A stretch of DNA of 64,000 nucleotides. Source: Phytoactinopolyspora mesophila (GTDB lineage: Bacteria; Actinomycetota; Actinomycetes; Jiangellales; Jiangellaceae). The stretch is from assembly GCF_010122465.1 (NCBI RefSeq), contig NZ_WLZY01000015.1, positions 62,001-126,000 of the forward strand. The letters are read 5' to 3'. Position 1 is the first letter of the stretch. Every line of letters begins with the position of its first letter. Position numbers and translations under genes: made by a program. Under the pieces are notes generated by a model. It had not been told where the DNA came from. It did not search any database and saw only the letters and a list, made by a program, of their open reading frames with translations. Positions 7,995 to 17,177 of the stretch are shown here, piece after piece.

Positions 7995-9389
7995 ATGAGA
8001 AACAGACTTCCACGCCACAATGACTTCCGCCGGCCGAGTCGCCGGTCCTTCCTCGGGATGACCGCCGCCGGCCTGAGCGTGCCGATCCTGGGGTCGTGTG
8101 CGGGAGGCGTCACCTCCGACGACGGTAACGGCAACGGCGGCAACGAGCTCGGTCAAGTCGACATCAGCCCACCCAGCGAGTACCGCGGGCGTGATGTCAA
8201 CGTGGTGATGTGGAGCGCCATGGGCGGCGTCAACGGCGAGGCCCTCGACGCACTGGTGGACAAGTTCAATCAGTCGCAAGACTCGATCTACGCCGAGGTG
8301 CAGTTCCAGGGGAACTACCATGAGTCCTCGCCCAAGCTGACGGCAGCTTTGCGGGCCGGCGCCGTGCCGGACATCATGATGCTGGCCGACACCTTCTGGG
8401 GCCGGTTCCTCCTCAACGACGTCCTGGAGCCGTTGAACGGCTACCTGACCGACGACTTCAATCGCGACAACTACATCGAGGCGTTGTTCGACGAAGGCCT
8501 GGTGGGCGACGAGCTGTACTGGTTGTCCTATGGGCGGAGCACGCCGCTGTTCTACTACAACAAAGACGCCTTCGATGAGGTCGGCCTGCCGGATCGCGGC
8601 CCGGAGACCTGGACCGAGCTGCGCGAGTGGGGTCAGGAGTTGTCCAAGCTGACCGTCCAGGGCCAGCCGTTGAAGGTGCACGCCTTCACCGGCGACGACG
8701 ACTGGCAATTCATGTCCGCGGCCTGGCAGTTCGGCGGCAGCCTCTCCGATGGCCTCGATGTCACTATCAACACCGGCGGTGCCGTCGATGCCGCCGAGTG
8801 GCAGCAACGGTTCATCTTCGAAGACGACATGGGTTACATGGCCGAGAGTTCGGCCACCGACTTCGGCACCGGCGTGGTGGCCACCACGATCACCTCCACC
8901 GGAGCATTGCGCGGCATCTACGAGAACGCCGACTTCGAGGTAGGGACCTCGTTCTTGCCGGCACAGGTAGACACGGGCGTGCCCACGGGCGGTATGGGTT
9001 TCTCCCTGATTCGCGACGTCCCGCAGGAGCGCAAAGACGCCGCCTTCGAGCTGATGAAGTTCCTCGGCCAGCCTGAGAATGCCGCGGAATGGACGCTGGC
9101 GTCCGGGTACCTACCCATCATCAAGGCCGCCGTCGACGAACCCGAACTGGCCGAGCAAATCGCGGAGGACCCCAACCGCAGCACGGCGATCGAACAGCTG
9201 CCGATGGCCCAGGGCAGCGACGCGATCCGCTCCTACCTACCGAATGGCACCGACATCATCATCAGTGGCCTGCAGGAGATCTTCAGCAGCGGTGGCGCCG
9301 ATGTGCAGAGCGTCTTCGACGGCGTAGCCGAAGAACTCGAGCGTGGCGCCGAAGGCATTCAGGAAAGCTACGAACGGTACTTCGGCTAG
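7995..9389 (+). CDS. ugpB: ABC transporter substrate-binding lipoprotein, UgpB-like
   Basis: This 464-residue exported binding protein has a signal with both a Tat-like twin arginine and a lipobox (RRSFLGMTAAGLSVPILGSC), so it is likely Tat-exported and lipid-anchored. From memory several stretches align with E. coli UgpB: QGNY with AALRAGAVPDI near residues 100-120, STPLFYYNKDAFDEVGLP, and FLGQPENAAEW with SGYLPIIKAA. That supports glycerol-3-phosphate or a glycerophosphodiester as ligand, though the protein's own C-terminal part differs. AAAGGA precedes the ATG. Confidence 0.85.
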   Translation: MRNRLPRHNDFRRPSRRSFLGMTAAGLSVPILGSCAGGVTSDDGNGNGGNELGQVDISPPSEYRGRDVNVVMWSAMGGVNGEALDALVDKFNQSQDSIYAEVQFQGNYHESSPKLTAALRAGAVPDIMMLADTFWGRFLLNDVLEPLNGYLTDDFNRDNYIEALFDEGLVGDELYWLSYGRSTPLFYYNKDAFDEVGLPDRGPETWTELREWGQELSKLTVQGQPLKVHAFTGDDDWQFMSAAWQFGGSLSDGLDVTINTGGAVDAAEWQQRFIFEDDMGYMAESSATDFGTGVVATTITSTGALRGIYENADFEVGTSFLPAQVDTGVPTGGMGFSLIRDVPQERKDAAFELMKFLGQPENAAEWTLASGYLPIIKAAVDEPELAEQIAEDPNRSTAIEQLPMAQGSDAIRSYLPNGTDIIISGLQEIFSSGGADVQSVFDGVAEELERGAEGIQESYERYFG

Positions 9390-9446
9390 AGGGTCCGGTG
9401 AAGATCCGGGCAATGGAACTTTCTAGGGTGCCGCACCCGGACTGCG

Positions 9447-9498
9447 TGTTGCGTCCGGCAGACCGGGCGCCGGAGGGCTCGCTTTGCAGGACGCAACA
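9447..9498. repeat. Intergenic inverted repeat, GCAGGACGCAAC family
   Basis: Arms TGTTGCGTCC (9447-9456) and GGACGCAACA (9489-9498) are perfect complements around a 32-base loop. The right side, TGCAGGACGCAAC, recurs exactly in the repeat cluster at 45062-45180. It lies between the binding-protein gene and the phosphodiesterase gene, both rightward, so it may attenuate rather than end the operon. Confidence 0.65.
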
Positions 9499-9515
9499 TG
9501 AGACATGGAGGATGA

Positions 9516-10226
9516 ATGGACTTCACCAACTGCGGGCACCGCGGCGCAATGAGCGTGTCCCCGGAGAACACCATGGCGTCGTTCCGGCTCGCCGCCGAGC
9601 AAGGAGCCAATGAGATCGAGCTGGATCTCCGGCTGTCCAAAGACGGGGAGATCGTCGTCATCCACGACACCACCGTCGACCGGACCACCGATGGCTCCGG
9701 CGCGGTCGCTGATTTCACCGCAGAGGAGCTCCGCGCTCTCGATGCGGGGAACGGGCAGAGCATTCCGACCTTCGAGGAGGTCCTCGACGGCACCGACGTG
9801 CGCCTCCAGATCGAGATCAAGGATCCGGCTGTCATCGAGCCCTTGGTGGCTTTGCTGGCTCAGCGCCCAGAGGAGATCCAGCGGCTGTCGCCGTGCTGCT
9901 TCGACGAGGAGATCGTCGCAATCCTGGCGCGCGAGCTGCCGTCGACCGTCGTCGGGCTGATCAGCAAGACCGGCTCACCCGAGCTTCTGGACCGCGCTGA
10001 TCAACTCGGAGCCCAGCGAGTACTGGTCGGCTGGACCGGTACCGACCGTGAGCTGGCCCGGGCCGCACAAGAGCGCGGACTCCACTTCAACGTGTGGCCG
10101 GTCAACACCGCCGGGCAGCTGAACGACGCGGTCGAACTCGGCGTTGACGGCTTCACCACCGATCACCCGCCGTTGCTGTTCGAGAACGGCTACGAGATTC
10201 GCGACGGCCGCCTCGTCCGCCCATGA
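9516..10226 (+). CDS. Glycerophosphodiester phosphodiesterase family protein
   Basis: This 236-residue TIM-barrel enzyme would hydrolyse glycerophosphodiesters to glycerol-3-phosphate and an alcohol. Signature residues are GHRG at 7-10, PENTMASF with the metal-binding glutamate at 17-24, EIELDLRLSKDG, and the catalytic histidine in VVIHDTTVDRTTDG. The late motif GVDGFTTDHP is also typical. There is no signal peptide, so it acts in the cytosol like E. coli UgpQ, on diesters brought in by the adjacent Ugp-like importer. Its stop codon (10224-10226) lies inside the long hairpin that follows. Confidence 0.92.
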   Translation: MDFTNCGHRGAMSVSPENTMASFRLAAEQGANEIELDLRLSKDGEIVVIHDTTVDRTTDGSGAVADFTAEELRALDAGNGQSIPTFEEVLDGTDVRLQIEIKDPAVIEPLVALLAQRPEEIQRLSPCCFDEEIVAILARELPSTVVGLISKTGSPELLDRADQLGAQRVLVGWTGTDRELARAAQERGLHFNVWPVNTAGQLNDAVELGVDGFTTDHPPLLFENGYEIRDGRLVRP

Positions 10227-10278
10227 TCATTGGCTTTTACCCCACGCTATCCGTGGTGTAAAAGCCAATGATCATGGG
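10220..10278. terminator. Long hairpin between convergent genes, TGATCATTGGC type
   Basis: Arms of 27 bases (10220-10246 and 10252-10278) pair with one mismatch around the 5-base loop CTATC. The outer edge is CCCATGATCATTGG. It sits between the phosphodiesterase gene, whose TGA it contains, and the leftward binding-protein gene ending at 10285. It should work as a terminator in both directions, although there is no U-tract. Confidence 0.85.
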
Positions 10279-10284
10279 CGGGAG

Positions 10285-11628
10285 TCACTGGAAGAGAGCG
10301 TTGACCTGAGCGTTGGCGTCCGAGAGCGCCGTCGTGTCCGCGGAGAACGACATGATCGAATCCATCGTCGGTCCCATGATCGCGGTCACCTCCGCCCATT
10401 TGTCAGCGATCGGGGCAAGGTACGTCGTGCCTTCCTCGACGTGCACGGTGAACGGTGACACGTCGATGCCTCGCTCGCTGAATGCTGCCTCAGCCAATTC
10501 GGTCGACTCCTCGATCGCCGGGAAGACGACGGCGTGTGAGGCCACGATGTCCTGGCACTCGGCGGATGCGAGGAACCGCACCCACTCCCAGGCACCGTCC
10601 GGGTTGTCGGTTCCGGCCCAGATGGAATCGGCCAGGCCGTTGAACATGCTCGCCCGTTCCCCCGCCGGACCGACCGGTGTAGGAGCCAACGCTGTCTCCA
10701 CGCCGGTGAGCTCGATGTAAGCGCCGGTGTTCCAGCTGCCTTCGGTCACCATCGCGTAGTTGCCCGCGCCATAGCTCTCCATCATGCTGACCCCCGCGTC
10801 GGCGATCGCGAAGCTCGGCATGTACCCCTTCTCGATCAGTCCGCGCCACCAGTCAACCATCTCGGTGAAGGCCGGGTCGTCGTAGTTGAACTGCGATCCC
10901 CACGGGTTCTCGTCGGTATGCGTCCAGCCGTTGCTGAACGCGTACATACTCCACTCGGTCTGCCCGAAGCCCTCACCGGCGCCGGCCAGGCCGAGGCCGT
11001 AGACGTCCACGTTGTTGCTGTCGAAACCCGGTTCGTCACCCCGGACACCGTTCGCGTCGACCGTCAGGCGCGCGATCGCGGCTTCGTAGCTGCCACCGTC
11101 GTCAGGATTCCACTCCAGGTTCGCCATGTCCTCCGGCGAGAGGCCGGCCTCGTCCACCATCTCGGAGTTGTAGAAGATCGCTACCGTGTCCCAGTCCTTC
11201 GGCAGTCCGTATCTCTGCTCGTCCTGGCCGACCCAGAGCTGCGTCAGCCCTTCGTGATAGATCGACGTGTCGACGCCGTCGCGCTCGACATACTCGTCCA
11301 GCGCGAGCAACTGATCCTGCGCCACGAATTGTGGATACCTGGCCAAGTGGTTGGTGAAGACGTCCGGCGCCGTCCCACCCACGAAGCCCGTGGTGATCTG
11401 GTTCCAGTAGTCGTCCCAGCCGTACTGCTCGATCGTGACCTGCACGTCGGTGCCGGACTCGTGGAAAGCTTCCGCGCACTCCTGGTAGGCGGGCAACTGG
11501 TTGGCGTCCCACAGCCAGTAGGAAATCTGCCCGCCGCTCCCCTCGGCCGTACTGTCATCGCCACCGCACGCGGCGACCACCAGAGGTATGGCCACCAGCC
11601 CGGCGGCGATTCGAACCGTTGTCTTCAT
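10285..11628 (-). CDS. ABC sugar transporter substrate-binding lipoprotein
   Basis: This 447-residue binding protein of the SBP_bac_1/MalE type has a lipoprotein signal (AAGLVAIPLVVAACGGDD; lipid-modified cysteine at residue 21). The mature part begins ISYWLWDANQLPAYQECAEAFHE, the usual first strand of this fold. It is the last gene of the leftward alpha-galactosidase set, 54 bases after the permease. The likely ligands are alpha-galactosides such as raffinose, melibiose or galactinol, inferred only from the GH36 neighbour. Confidence 0.88.
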   Translation of the reverse strand: MKTTVRIAAGLVAIPLVVAACGGDDSTAEGSGGQISYWLWDANQLPAYQECAEAFHESGTDVQVTIEQYGWDDYWNQITTGFVGGTAPDVFTNHLARYPQFVAQDQLLALDEYVERDGVDTSIYHEGLTQLWVGQDEQRYGLPKDWDTVAIFYNSEMVDEAGLSPEDMANLEWNPDDGGSYEAAIARLTVDANGVRGDEPGFDSNNVDVYGLGLAGAGEGFGQTEWSMYAFSNGWTHTDENPWGSQFNYDDPAFTEMVDWWRGLIEKGYMPSFAIADAGVSMMESYGAGNYAMVTEGSWNTGAYIELTGVETALAPTPVGPAGERASMFNGLADSIWAGTDNPDGAWEWVRFLASAECQDIVASHAVVFPAIEESTELAEAAFSERGIDVSPFTVHVEEGTTYLAPIADKWAEVTAIMGPTMDSIMSFSADTTALSDANAQVNALFQ

Positions 11629-11682
11629 CAGGTGGGTCCCTTCTTCGAAAGGCGTTCGAGAGTCTTATGGAGTCGTGTGACG

Positions 11683-12621
11683 TCACTTGCCTGCGGAGAA
11701 ACCGATGGAGTTGACCACTCGGCGCCCCAGCACCGCGAACAGGACGACGATGGGCAAGGCCGCGATCAACGTGGCCGCCATCAGCCCGGCCCAGTCCGGG
11801 CTGCCTTGCGGGGTCTGGGAACGGAACACACCCAAGGCGACGGTCAGGACACGGACGCTCTCGTCCTGACCGACCAGCAACGGCCACATGTAGTCGTTCC
11901 AGGCGTTGATATAGGTGAGGATCGCCAGCGTCGTGATCGGCGCCGACGACATCGGGATGATGAGCCGGAAGAAGATACGGACATGCCCCGCGCCGTCGAT
12001 CATCGCGGCTTCCTCGATCTCCCGGCTCAGACCAAGAAAGAACTGCCGGAGGAAGAAGATGGCGAACGGCGTCATGAGCAAGGTGGGCAGCACGATCCCG
12101 GCGAACGTGTTCAGCAGGCCGAGATCGCGAATGAGGATGAAGTTCGGCAGGGTCGTGAAGATCGGCGGCACCATCAACGCGGTGAGGAAGACGAAGAACA
12201 CGCGGTCCCGGCCGGGCCAGCGCAGCCGCGCGAAGGAGTATGCCGCCATCGCGCAGAAGAACACCTGGCCCACCGTGACCACCGTGGCGACGATGATCGA
12301 GTTGCGCAGGTACAGCCAGAAGTTCACGCTGGCGCCGGAGCCGCCTTCGGCGAGCGCCTCCTGGGTCGTCGCCAGGCCGAGCACCCGCCGGAAGGCGCCG
12401 AGCGTGAAGTCGGCGGGCAGGAACGAGCCGGCCTCCGCGGCCAGCGAGCGGTTGTTGGACAGCGACGTGCGCAACATCCAGTAGAAGGGGAAGATCGTCA
12501 CGATCAGCAGGACGACGAGCGCGGTCCAGGCCGCGACCCTCCCCCAGTTGATCTGGCGTCGGGTTACCGGCTCGGCGTCGTTGGCACGCGTCGCGCGGTC
12601 GGTGCCGGTCAGCACGGTCAT
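11683..12621 (-). CDS. ABC sugar transporter permease, MalG type
   Basis: This 312-residue permease has a basic N-terminus, a first span at AWTALVVLLIVTIFPFYWML, and the EAA loop IEEAAMIDGAGHVRIFFRLIIP. It begins 17 bases after the stop of the partner permease and precedes the binding-protein gene. It forms the channel of the putative alpha-galactoside importer. No ATPase gene is present in the locus. Confidence 0.88.
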   Translation of the reverse strand: MTVLTGTDRATRANDAEPVTRRQINWGRVAAWTALVVLLIVTIFPFYWMLRTSLSNNRSLAAEAGSFLPADFTLGAFRRVLGLATTQEALAEGGSGASVNFWLYLRNSIIVATVVTVGQVFFCAMAAYSFARLRWPGRDRVFFVFLTALMVPPIFTTLPNFILIRDLGLLNTFAGIVLPTLLMTPFAIFFLRQFFLGLSREIEEAAMIDGAGHVRIFFRLIIPMSSAPITTLAILTYINAWNDYMWPLLVGQDESVRVLTVALGVFRSQTPQGSPDWAGLMAATLIAALPIVVLFAVLGRRVVNSIGFSAGK

Positions 12622-12638
12622 GCGCTAAGCACCTCCTC

Positions 12639-13565
12639 TCATGACAGGTCGGATTCGCCGGCGCGCAGCATCTTCAGCTGCGCGATGGCGACGCCGCCGA
12701 GGATCAGGAACAGGACGACGGACATCGCGGCGGCGTAGCCGAAGTCGAAGCGCTCGAAGGCCAGCTCGAAGATGTAGAAGTAGATGACCCGGGTAGCGTT
12801 GACCGGCCCGCCCGACGTGGTCACGGCCACCGTGTCGAAGATCTGGAACGAACCGATGACGGTCAACACGAGCACCAGGGCCATGATCGGACGCAGCAGT
12901 GGCAGTGTGACCGACCAGAACGTCCGCCACTCCGACGCGCCGTCGATGGCCGACGCCTCGTAGACATACTTGGGAATCATCTGCAGCCCTGCGAAGATCA
13001 ACAGCGCGGTGTACCCCATGTGCCGCCACACGTTGATCAGCGCGATCGTGGGAATCGCCCAGTTCTCGCTGCCGAAGAACGGGATACGCCCCAAACCCAA
13101 CCAGTCGATCAGCTGGTTGACGATGCCCAGTTGGTAGTCGAGCACCCAGAACCAGACCAGCGCGACGATGACGTTGGCCACCAAGTACGGCAGCAGGACG
13201 AGCCCGCGGATGGCGACCGACGTGGTCAGCCGGTGCAGCAGGACTGCCATACCCAGGGCGACCACGGTCTGCACGCCGATGTTGATGACGACGTAGAGCA
13301 TGGTGACCCGCAGCGAGTTCCAGAACAGCGGATCGTTGGCCAGCCGCTCGAAATTGTCGAAGCCGATGAACGAGGCCTCACCCAGCAGCGTGGAGTCGGT
13401 CAAGCTGAGGTAGAAGCCCCGCAGGGTCGGCCACAGATAGAACACGACGAACCCGGTGGCCGAGGGGATCAGGAAAGCGAGGGCGATTCGCAGGTCGCCG
13501 TAACGCCCCCTCTGCCCAGCCGCTCGCCCGCTCGCGATCTTCCCGGAGACCGTGTCCGCGCTCAC
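12639..13565 (-). CDS. ABC sugar transporter permease, MalF type
   Basis: This 308-residue permease has a first span around IALAFLIPSATGFVVFYLWP and the EAA loop YEASAIDGASEWRTFWSVTLP. It lies six bases after the GH36 gene and is probably in one transcript with it. It is the partner of the MalG-type permease downstream. Confidence 0.88.
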   Translation of the reverse strand: MSADTVSGKIASGRAAGQRGRYGDLRIALAFLIPSATGFVVFYLWPTLRGFYLSLTDSTLLGEASFIGFDNFERLANDPLFWNSLRVTMLYVVINIGVQTVVALGMAVLLHRLTTSVAIRGLVLLPYLVANVIVALVWFWVLDYQLGIVNQLIDWLGLGRIPFFGSENWAIPTIALINVWRHMGYTALLIFAGLQMIPKYVYEASAIDGASEWRTFWSVTLPLLRPIMALVLVLTVIGSFQIFDTVAVTTSGGPVNATRVIYFYIFELAFERFDFGYAAAMSVVLFLILGGVAIAQLKMLRAGESDLS

Positions 13566-13571
13566 GCCGTT

Positions 13572-15764
13572 TCACCTCCCCTCAACGAGGTGACCGTCGA
13601 GAGGATCGACCCGGACCGCCTCGATCAAGGCGAGCCGTTCGGGGTACAGCGTCGGCGCCTGCACCCCGGCGCGGGAGGCGACCAGGCCGGGTATCACGGC
13701 ACCGTTCTCCCACCACGGAAGCGGCGAACGGGTCGGGCCGTCGATGCGATCGCCCGGTGGAAGCGGTGCGATCCGGTAACGCGCGGCCGGATCCAACCCG
13801 GGTAACCGGACAAGCCCCGTGGGTGCCTGCTCACTCGTGGCGAGCTGCGCCAGCGCATAGATCGCTCTGGAGCGGTCGGTGGCCACCACGCCGTGTACCA
13901 GGACCGCTGGGTCGAAATGGTCATCTCGCACCACGTCGCCGCTATGGAGCAGCTCCCGGATCCGCTTGTACAGATCCACCCAGTCCGCCAGTTCACGCAG
14001 TTCCTCCGGGGCGGCCGCGGTCAGATCCCACTCGATGCCGAAGTGGCCGAACAGTGCGGTCCCGGCCCGGAATCCCAAGGGGTGCCGGCGGCCGGTGGTG
14101 TGCGCCACCGTGGCGCCCACGTGTGCCCCGATCATGTCTGGGGGCACCAGCAGTGCGGTCCAGCGCTGGATCTGCTGCCGCTCGAGTGCGTCGTTACAGT
14201 CCGACGCCCAGATCCGATCGGTTCGCTCGAGGATGCCGAGATCAACCCGGCCGCCACCGGAGGAGCACGTCTCGATCTCGAGCCCCGGGTACCGGGCTTT
14301 GAGTTCGTCGATCAACCGGTAGGTGGCGAGCGTCTGCTGATGCACCGCGGGAGCACCGTCGGGCCGGTGGCCGGCGTCCACAAGATCCCGATTGTGATCC
14401 CACTTGAGGTATCCGATGGGATACTCGCTGAGTAGCGCATCCAACCGCTCCAGAATGTAGGCGTACGCACCTGGATCGCCGAGGTTGAGCACCTGCTGGT
14501 GCCTGGCTTCGGGAGGCAGCCGGTCCGCGGCCGCCATGATCCACTCCGGGTGGGACCGTGCCAGGTCTGAGTCCGGGTTGACCATCTCCGGCTCGACCCA
14601 CAGGCCGAACTGCATGTCCAGCTTGGTGACGTGGTCGATCAGCGGGCGCAACCCGTCGGGCCAGACGTCGGCGTCCACGTACCAGTCGCCGAGGCCGGCA
14701 CGGTCATCGCGACGGCCGCGGAACCAACCGTCGTCGAGCACGAAACGTTCCACCCCGACCTCGGCAGCCCGATCCGCAAGCTCGGTCAGCCGGTCCAGGT
14801 CGTGATCGAAGTAGACCGCCTCCCAAGTGTTCAACGTGACCGGCCTCGGCGCGCGCGCATGCCCAGGCAGTTGACGCAGGTGCCGATGGAATCGGCTCGA
14901 CAGCTCGTCCAGCCCAGTGCCGTGCGAGCCATAGATCCACGGTGCGGTGTACCACTGCCCCGGCCCGAGCCGGACCTCGCCGGGAAGGAGCAACTCGCCC
15001 CCTGCCAGCACGGCGTCGCCGCCCGGAGTGCGCTCGGCCAGCACCCGGTGGTTTCCACTCCACGCGACGTGCATCGCCCAGACCTCGCCCGAACGGAACC
15101 CGAAGCCCTGCTCGCCGGCAGCCAGCAGAAGCGTCGCGTCGAGTCCGGTGCGGCCGCGACGGTTCTCCCGCAGGTAGGTTCCCGTCGTGAACCGCGACCG
15201 CTGCGGACTACGTTCTCGCAGGTGGCGGCCGGTCATGTCGAGAATCTCAGTCGCCGACGCCGGAACCGGAAGCGCCAGTGTCAACGCGTCGACCACATAT
15301 ACGTCGTCACCCGAGTTCTGTACGCTCGCCCGCATTCGGACCAGGCCGGCCGCGGTGATGCCGATCTCCAGTTTCAACCGGAGGCGGGCTGCGGTGTCGA
15401 CCGCGTCGACGGTCACACCGCGAGCCATGTCAGAACTGTTCGGGTAGCGGTCCCTCTCGACGGACTCCACGGTGAAGAGCGCCGAAAAGGCCGCGCCGTC
15501 ACGGTGGCCAGCGAGCCCCGGCGTTCCCATCCACCCGTAGGCCGGTTCGGGAAGTAGCCCCACGGGGACGTCGACGTCCACCGTGTTGTACACCTGCTGC
15601 GGCCGTCTGGCGAGCGCCACCGCGGACAGCTCTGCCGGACTGAGCTCACCCAGGTCGCCTCCCCAGTACACGACATGCGGCAGCCGATGCTCCAGGCACG
15701 ACAGCAGCAGGCTCGTACCGCCCGCCCGGCAGTGGATCAGCTCGGCGTTTTCGTCAAGGGTCAT
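13572..15764 (-). CDS. Alpha-galactosidase, glycoside hydrolase family 36
   Basis: This 730-residue cytosolic enzyme would release terminal alpha-galactose from melibiose- or raffinose-type sugars. The N-terminal beta-sandwich is followed by the TIM barrel with FVLDDGWF, the GLWVEPEMV motif, and the nucleophile D456 in YLKWDHNRDL. The signature ETCSSGGGRVDLG leads to the acid/base D522 in IWASDCNDALE. The 66-residue spacing between the two aspartates agrees with family members. The start at 15764 has GGGAGAA upstream. It is first in a leftward operon with an ABC importer, and divergent to a ROK regulator that probably represses it. Confidence 0.93.
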   Translation of the reverse strand: MTLDENAELIHCRAGGTSLLLSCLEHRLPHVVYWGGDLGELSPAELSAVALARRPQQVYNTVDVDVPVGLLPEPAYGWMGTPGLAGHRDGAAFSALFTVESVERDRYPNSSDMARGVTVDAVDTAARLRLKLEIGITAAGLVRMRASVQNSGDDVYVVDALTLALPVPASATEILDMTGRHLRERSPQRSRFTTGTYLRENRRGRTGLDATLLLAAGEQGFGFRSGEVWAMHVAWSGNHRVLAERTPGGDAVLAGGELLLPGEVRLGPGQWYTAPWIYGSHGTGLDELSSRFHRHLRQLPGHARAPRPVTLNTWEAVYFDHDLDRLTELADRAAEVGVERFVLDDGWFRGRRDDRAGLGDWYVDADVWPDGLRPLIDHVTKLDMQFGLWVEPEMVNPDSDLARSHPEWIMAAADRLPPEARHQQVLNLGDPGAYAYILERLDALLSEYPIGYLKWDHNRDLVDAGHRPDGAPAVHQQTLATYRLIDELKARYPGLEIETCSSGGGRVDLGILERTDRIWASDCNDALERQQIQRWTALLVPPDMIGAHVGATVAHTTGRRHPLGFRAGTALFGHFGIEWDLTAAAPEELRELADWVDLYKRIRELLHSGDVVRDDHFDPAVLVHGVVATDRSRAIYALAQLATSEQAPTGLVRLPGLDPAARYRIAPLPPGDRIDGPTRSPLPWWENGAVIPGLVASRAGVQAPTLYPERLALIEAVRVDPLDGHLVEGR

Positions 15765-15956
15765 GGATTCTCCCGGCGTGGCCTTCAAGTGCCGATTAGT
15801 TTTGCTACGGAACTTATACTTGTCAATAGTTCACCTGCCGGACATGTGCCGGCGAAATTAGATAGGGAAACGTGACCTGCGTCTCCGTAATATTTGTTGA
15901 CTCAGAATTAAAGCGGACAGCTAGACTGTCGTCCCGACACGCGTGAGGAGGCTGCG
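15765..15956. promoter_or_regulatory. Divergent promoter region, galactosidase operon and ROK regulator
   Basis: This AT-rich stretch lies between divergent genes. Leftward, TTGACA (read on the minus strand, 15826-15821) is followed after about 17-18 bases by AAAACT. Rightward, TTGACT near 15898 is followed by TAGACT. These are plausible sigma-70-type boxes of moderate quality. The ROK operator was not identified with confidence. Confidence 0.45.
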
Positions 15957-17108
15957 ATGAGAGCGGCGCGGCCGTTGTGGAACGGGCTCACGGATCCAGC
16001 CCGGTCGGTGGCACTGGAGGTCCTGTACCACGGACCCTTGTCACGCGCAGAGCTCGCCCGGCGGCTTTCCCTGTCGGCCGGGAGCCTCACCAGGTTGTCC
16101 AAACCGCTACTTGACATGGGCGTGCTGACCGAGATCGGCACACACGCCGAGAACCGCATCGGGCGCCCCGCCGTGTTGCTCGATGTCGTGCCGTCCTCAC
16201 GTCACTTCATCGGCATCAAGTTGACCGGCGACGAGGCCCACGCCGTGCTCACCACGCTGCGGGCCGAAGTGGTCGCCAGTGACACAGCGGTGCTCACCAG
16301 CCACCGGCCGGAGGACGTCGTCGCGACGGCCCAGCGACTCGTCGATGATCTGGCAGGTCAAGTGGGTGGCGTCGCCGCGCTCGGCGTGAGTCTCGGGGGC
16401 AGCTCGGCGGACAACGCCATCGTCACGACGGCTCCATATCTCGAATGGAGCGACGTGCCGCTGGCCCAGTTGCTCACCGACCGGACCGGCCTCCCCGTCG
16501 TCATCGAGAACGACGTCGTGGCGGTGACGGAGGCCGAGCACTGGTTCGGCGCGGGCCGGCAGTGCGAGCGATTCGCCGTCATCACCATCGGTGTGGGCAT
16601 CGGCTACGGTCTCGTGGTGCACGACCGGTTGGTTCTCAGCCCTGACATGGGCATCGGACTCGTTGGCCATCTGCCGCTCGATCCGATGGGCCCCCTGTGC
16701 CCCTCAGGCCACCGCGGCTGTTCGTACGCGATGTTGTCGATCGGGGCCATCTGCTCGTCGGTCTCGGTAGCACACAAGCGCCAGCTCTCGTACGACGAAT
16801 GCCTCGACCTCGCGGAGTCGGGCGACCCCGCCGCTCGCCGGGTGGTCGATGACGCCGGGAGCGCGCTCGGCGAGATGGTCGCCCTCGTAGGCAATCTGAC
16901 GATGCCACACAAAGTCATCATCGCCGGCGACGGCGTACGGCTTGCCCACGTCGCCCACGTCGCGATACAGCGCCGCATCGAACAACAACGCGACCCACAG
17001 GCGAGCCCGATCGAGATCGACGTCCGGGAGTTCGGCTTTCTCGAGTGGGCTCGAGGGGCGGCGGTCATCGCCATCCAGAAGTACGTGCTGGACGAGCTCT
17101 CGCAATGA
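15957..17108 (+). CDS. ROK-family transcriptional regulator
   Basis: This 383-residue protein has an N-terminal winged helix (residues 20-60; LSRAELARRLSLSAGSLTRL) and a ROK actin-like ATPase fold. GAGRQCERFAVITIGVGIGY is the sugar-binding region. The zinc-site motif is variant: GHxPxDPxGPLCPSGHRGC keeps some positions of the usual CxCGxxGCxE but lacks the first cysteine pair and the final glutamate. GGAGG precedes the ATG. It faces the GH36 operon and is the likely repressor of alpha-galactoside use. Confidence 0.88.
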   Translation: MRAARPLWNGLTDPARSVALEVLYHGPLSRAELARRLSLSAGSLTRLSKPLLDMGVLTEIGTHAENRIGRPAVLLDVVPSSRHFIGIKLTGDEAHAVLTTLRAEVVASDTAVLTSHRPEDVVATAQRLVDDLAGQVGGVAALGVSLGGSSADNAIVTTAPYLEWSDVPLAQLLTDRTGLPVVIENDVVAVTEAEHWFGAGRQCERFAVITIGVGIGYGLVVHDRLVLSPDMGIGLVGHLPLDPMGPLCPSGHRGCSYAMLSIGAICSSVSVAHKRQLSYDECLDLAESGDPAARRVVDDAGSALGEMVALVGNLTMPHKVIIAGDGVRLAHVAHVAIQRRIEQQRDPQASPIEIDVREFGFLEWARGAAVIAIQKYVLDELSQ

Positions 17109-17110
17109 CC

Positions 17111-17150
17111 GGGGCCGACCGCTGAGGTCTCATCAGCTGGCCGGCCCCGC
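17111..17150. terminator. Bidirectional terminator hairpin
   Basis: CGGGGCCGACC (17111-17121) pairs with GGCCGGCCCCG (17140-17150) with one mismatch. Inside, GCTGA pairs with TCAGC. It lies between the convergent ROK and TagC-like genes and does not belong to the TGATC family. Confidence 0.75.
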
Positions 17151-17177
17151 ATCACGTCGTCGTCACTTCCGCGGGCG

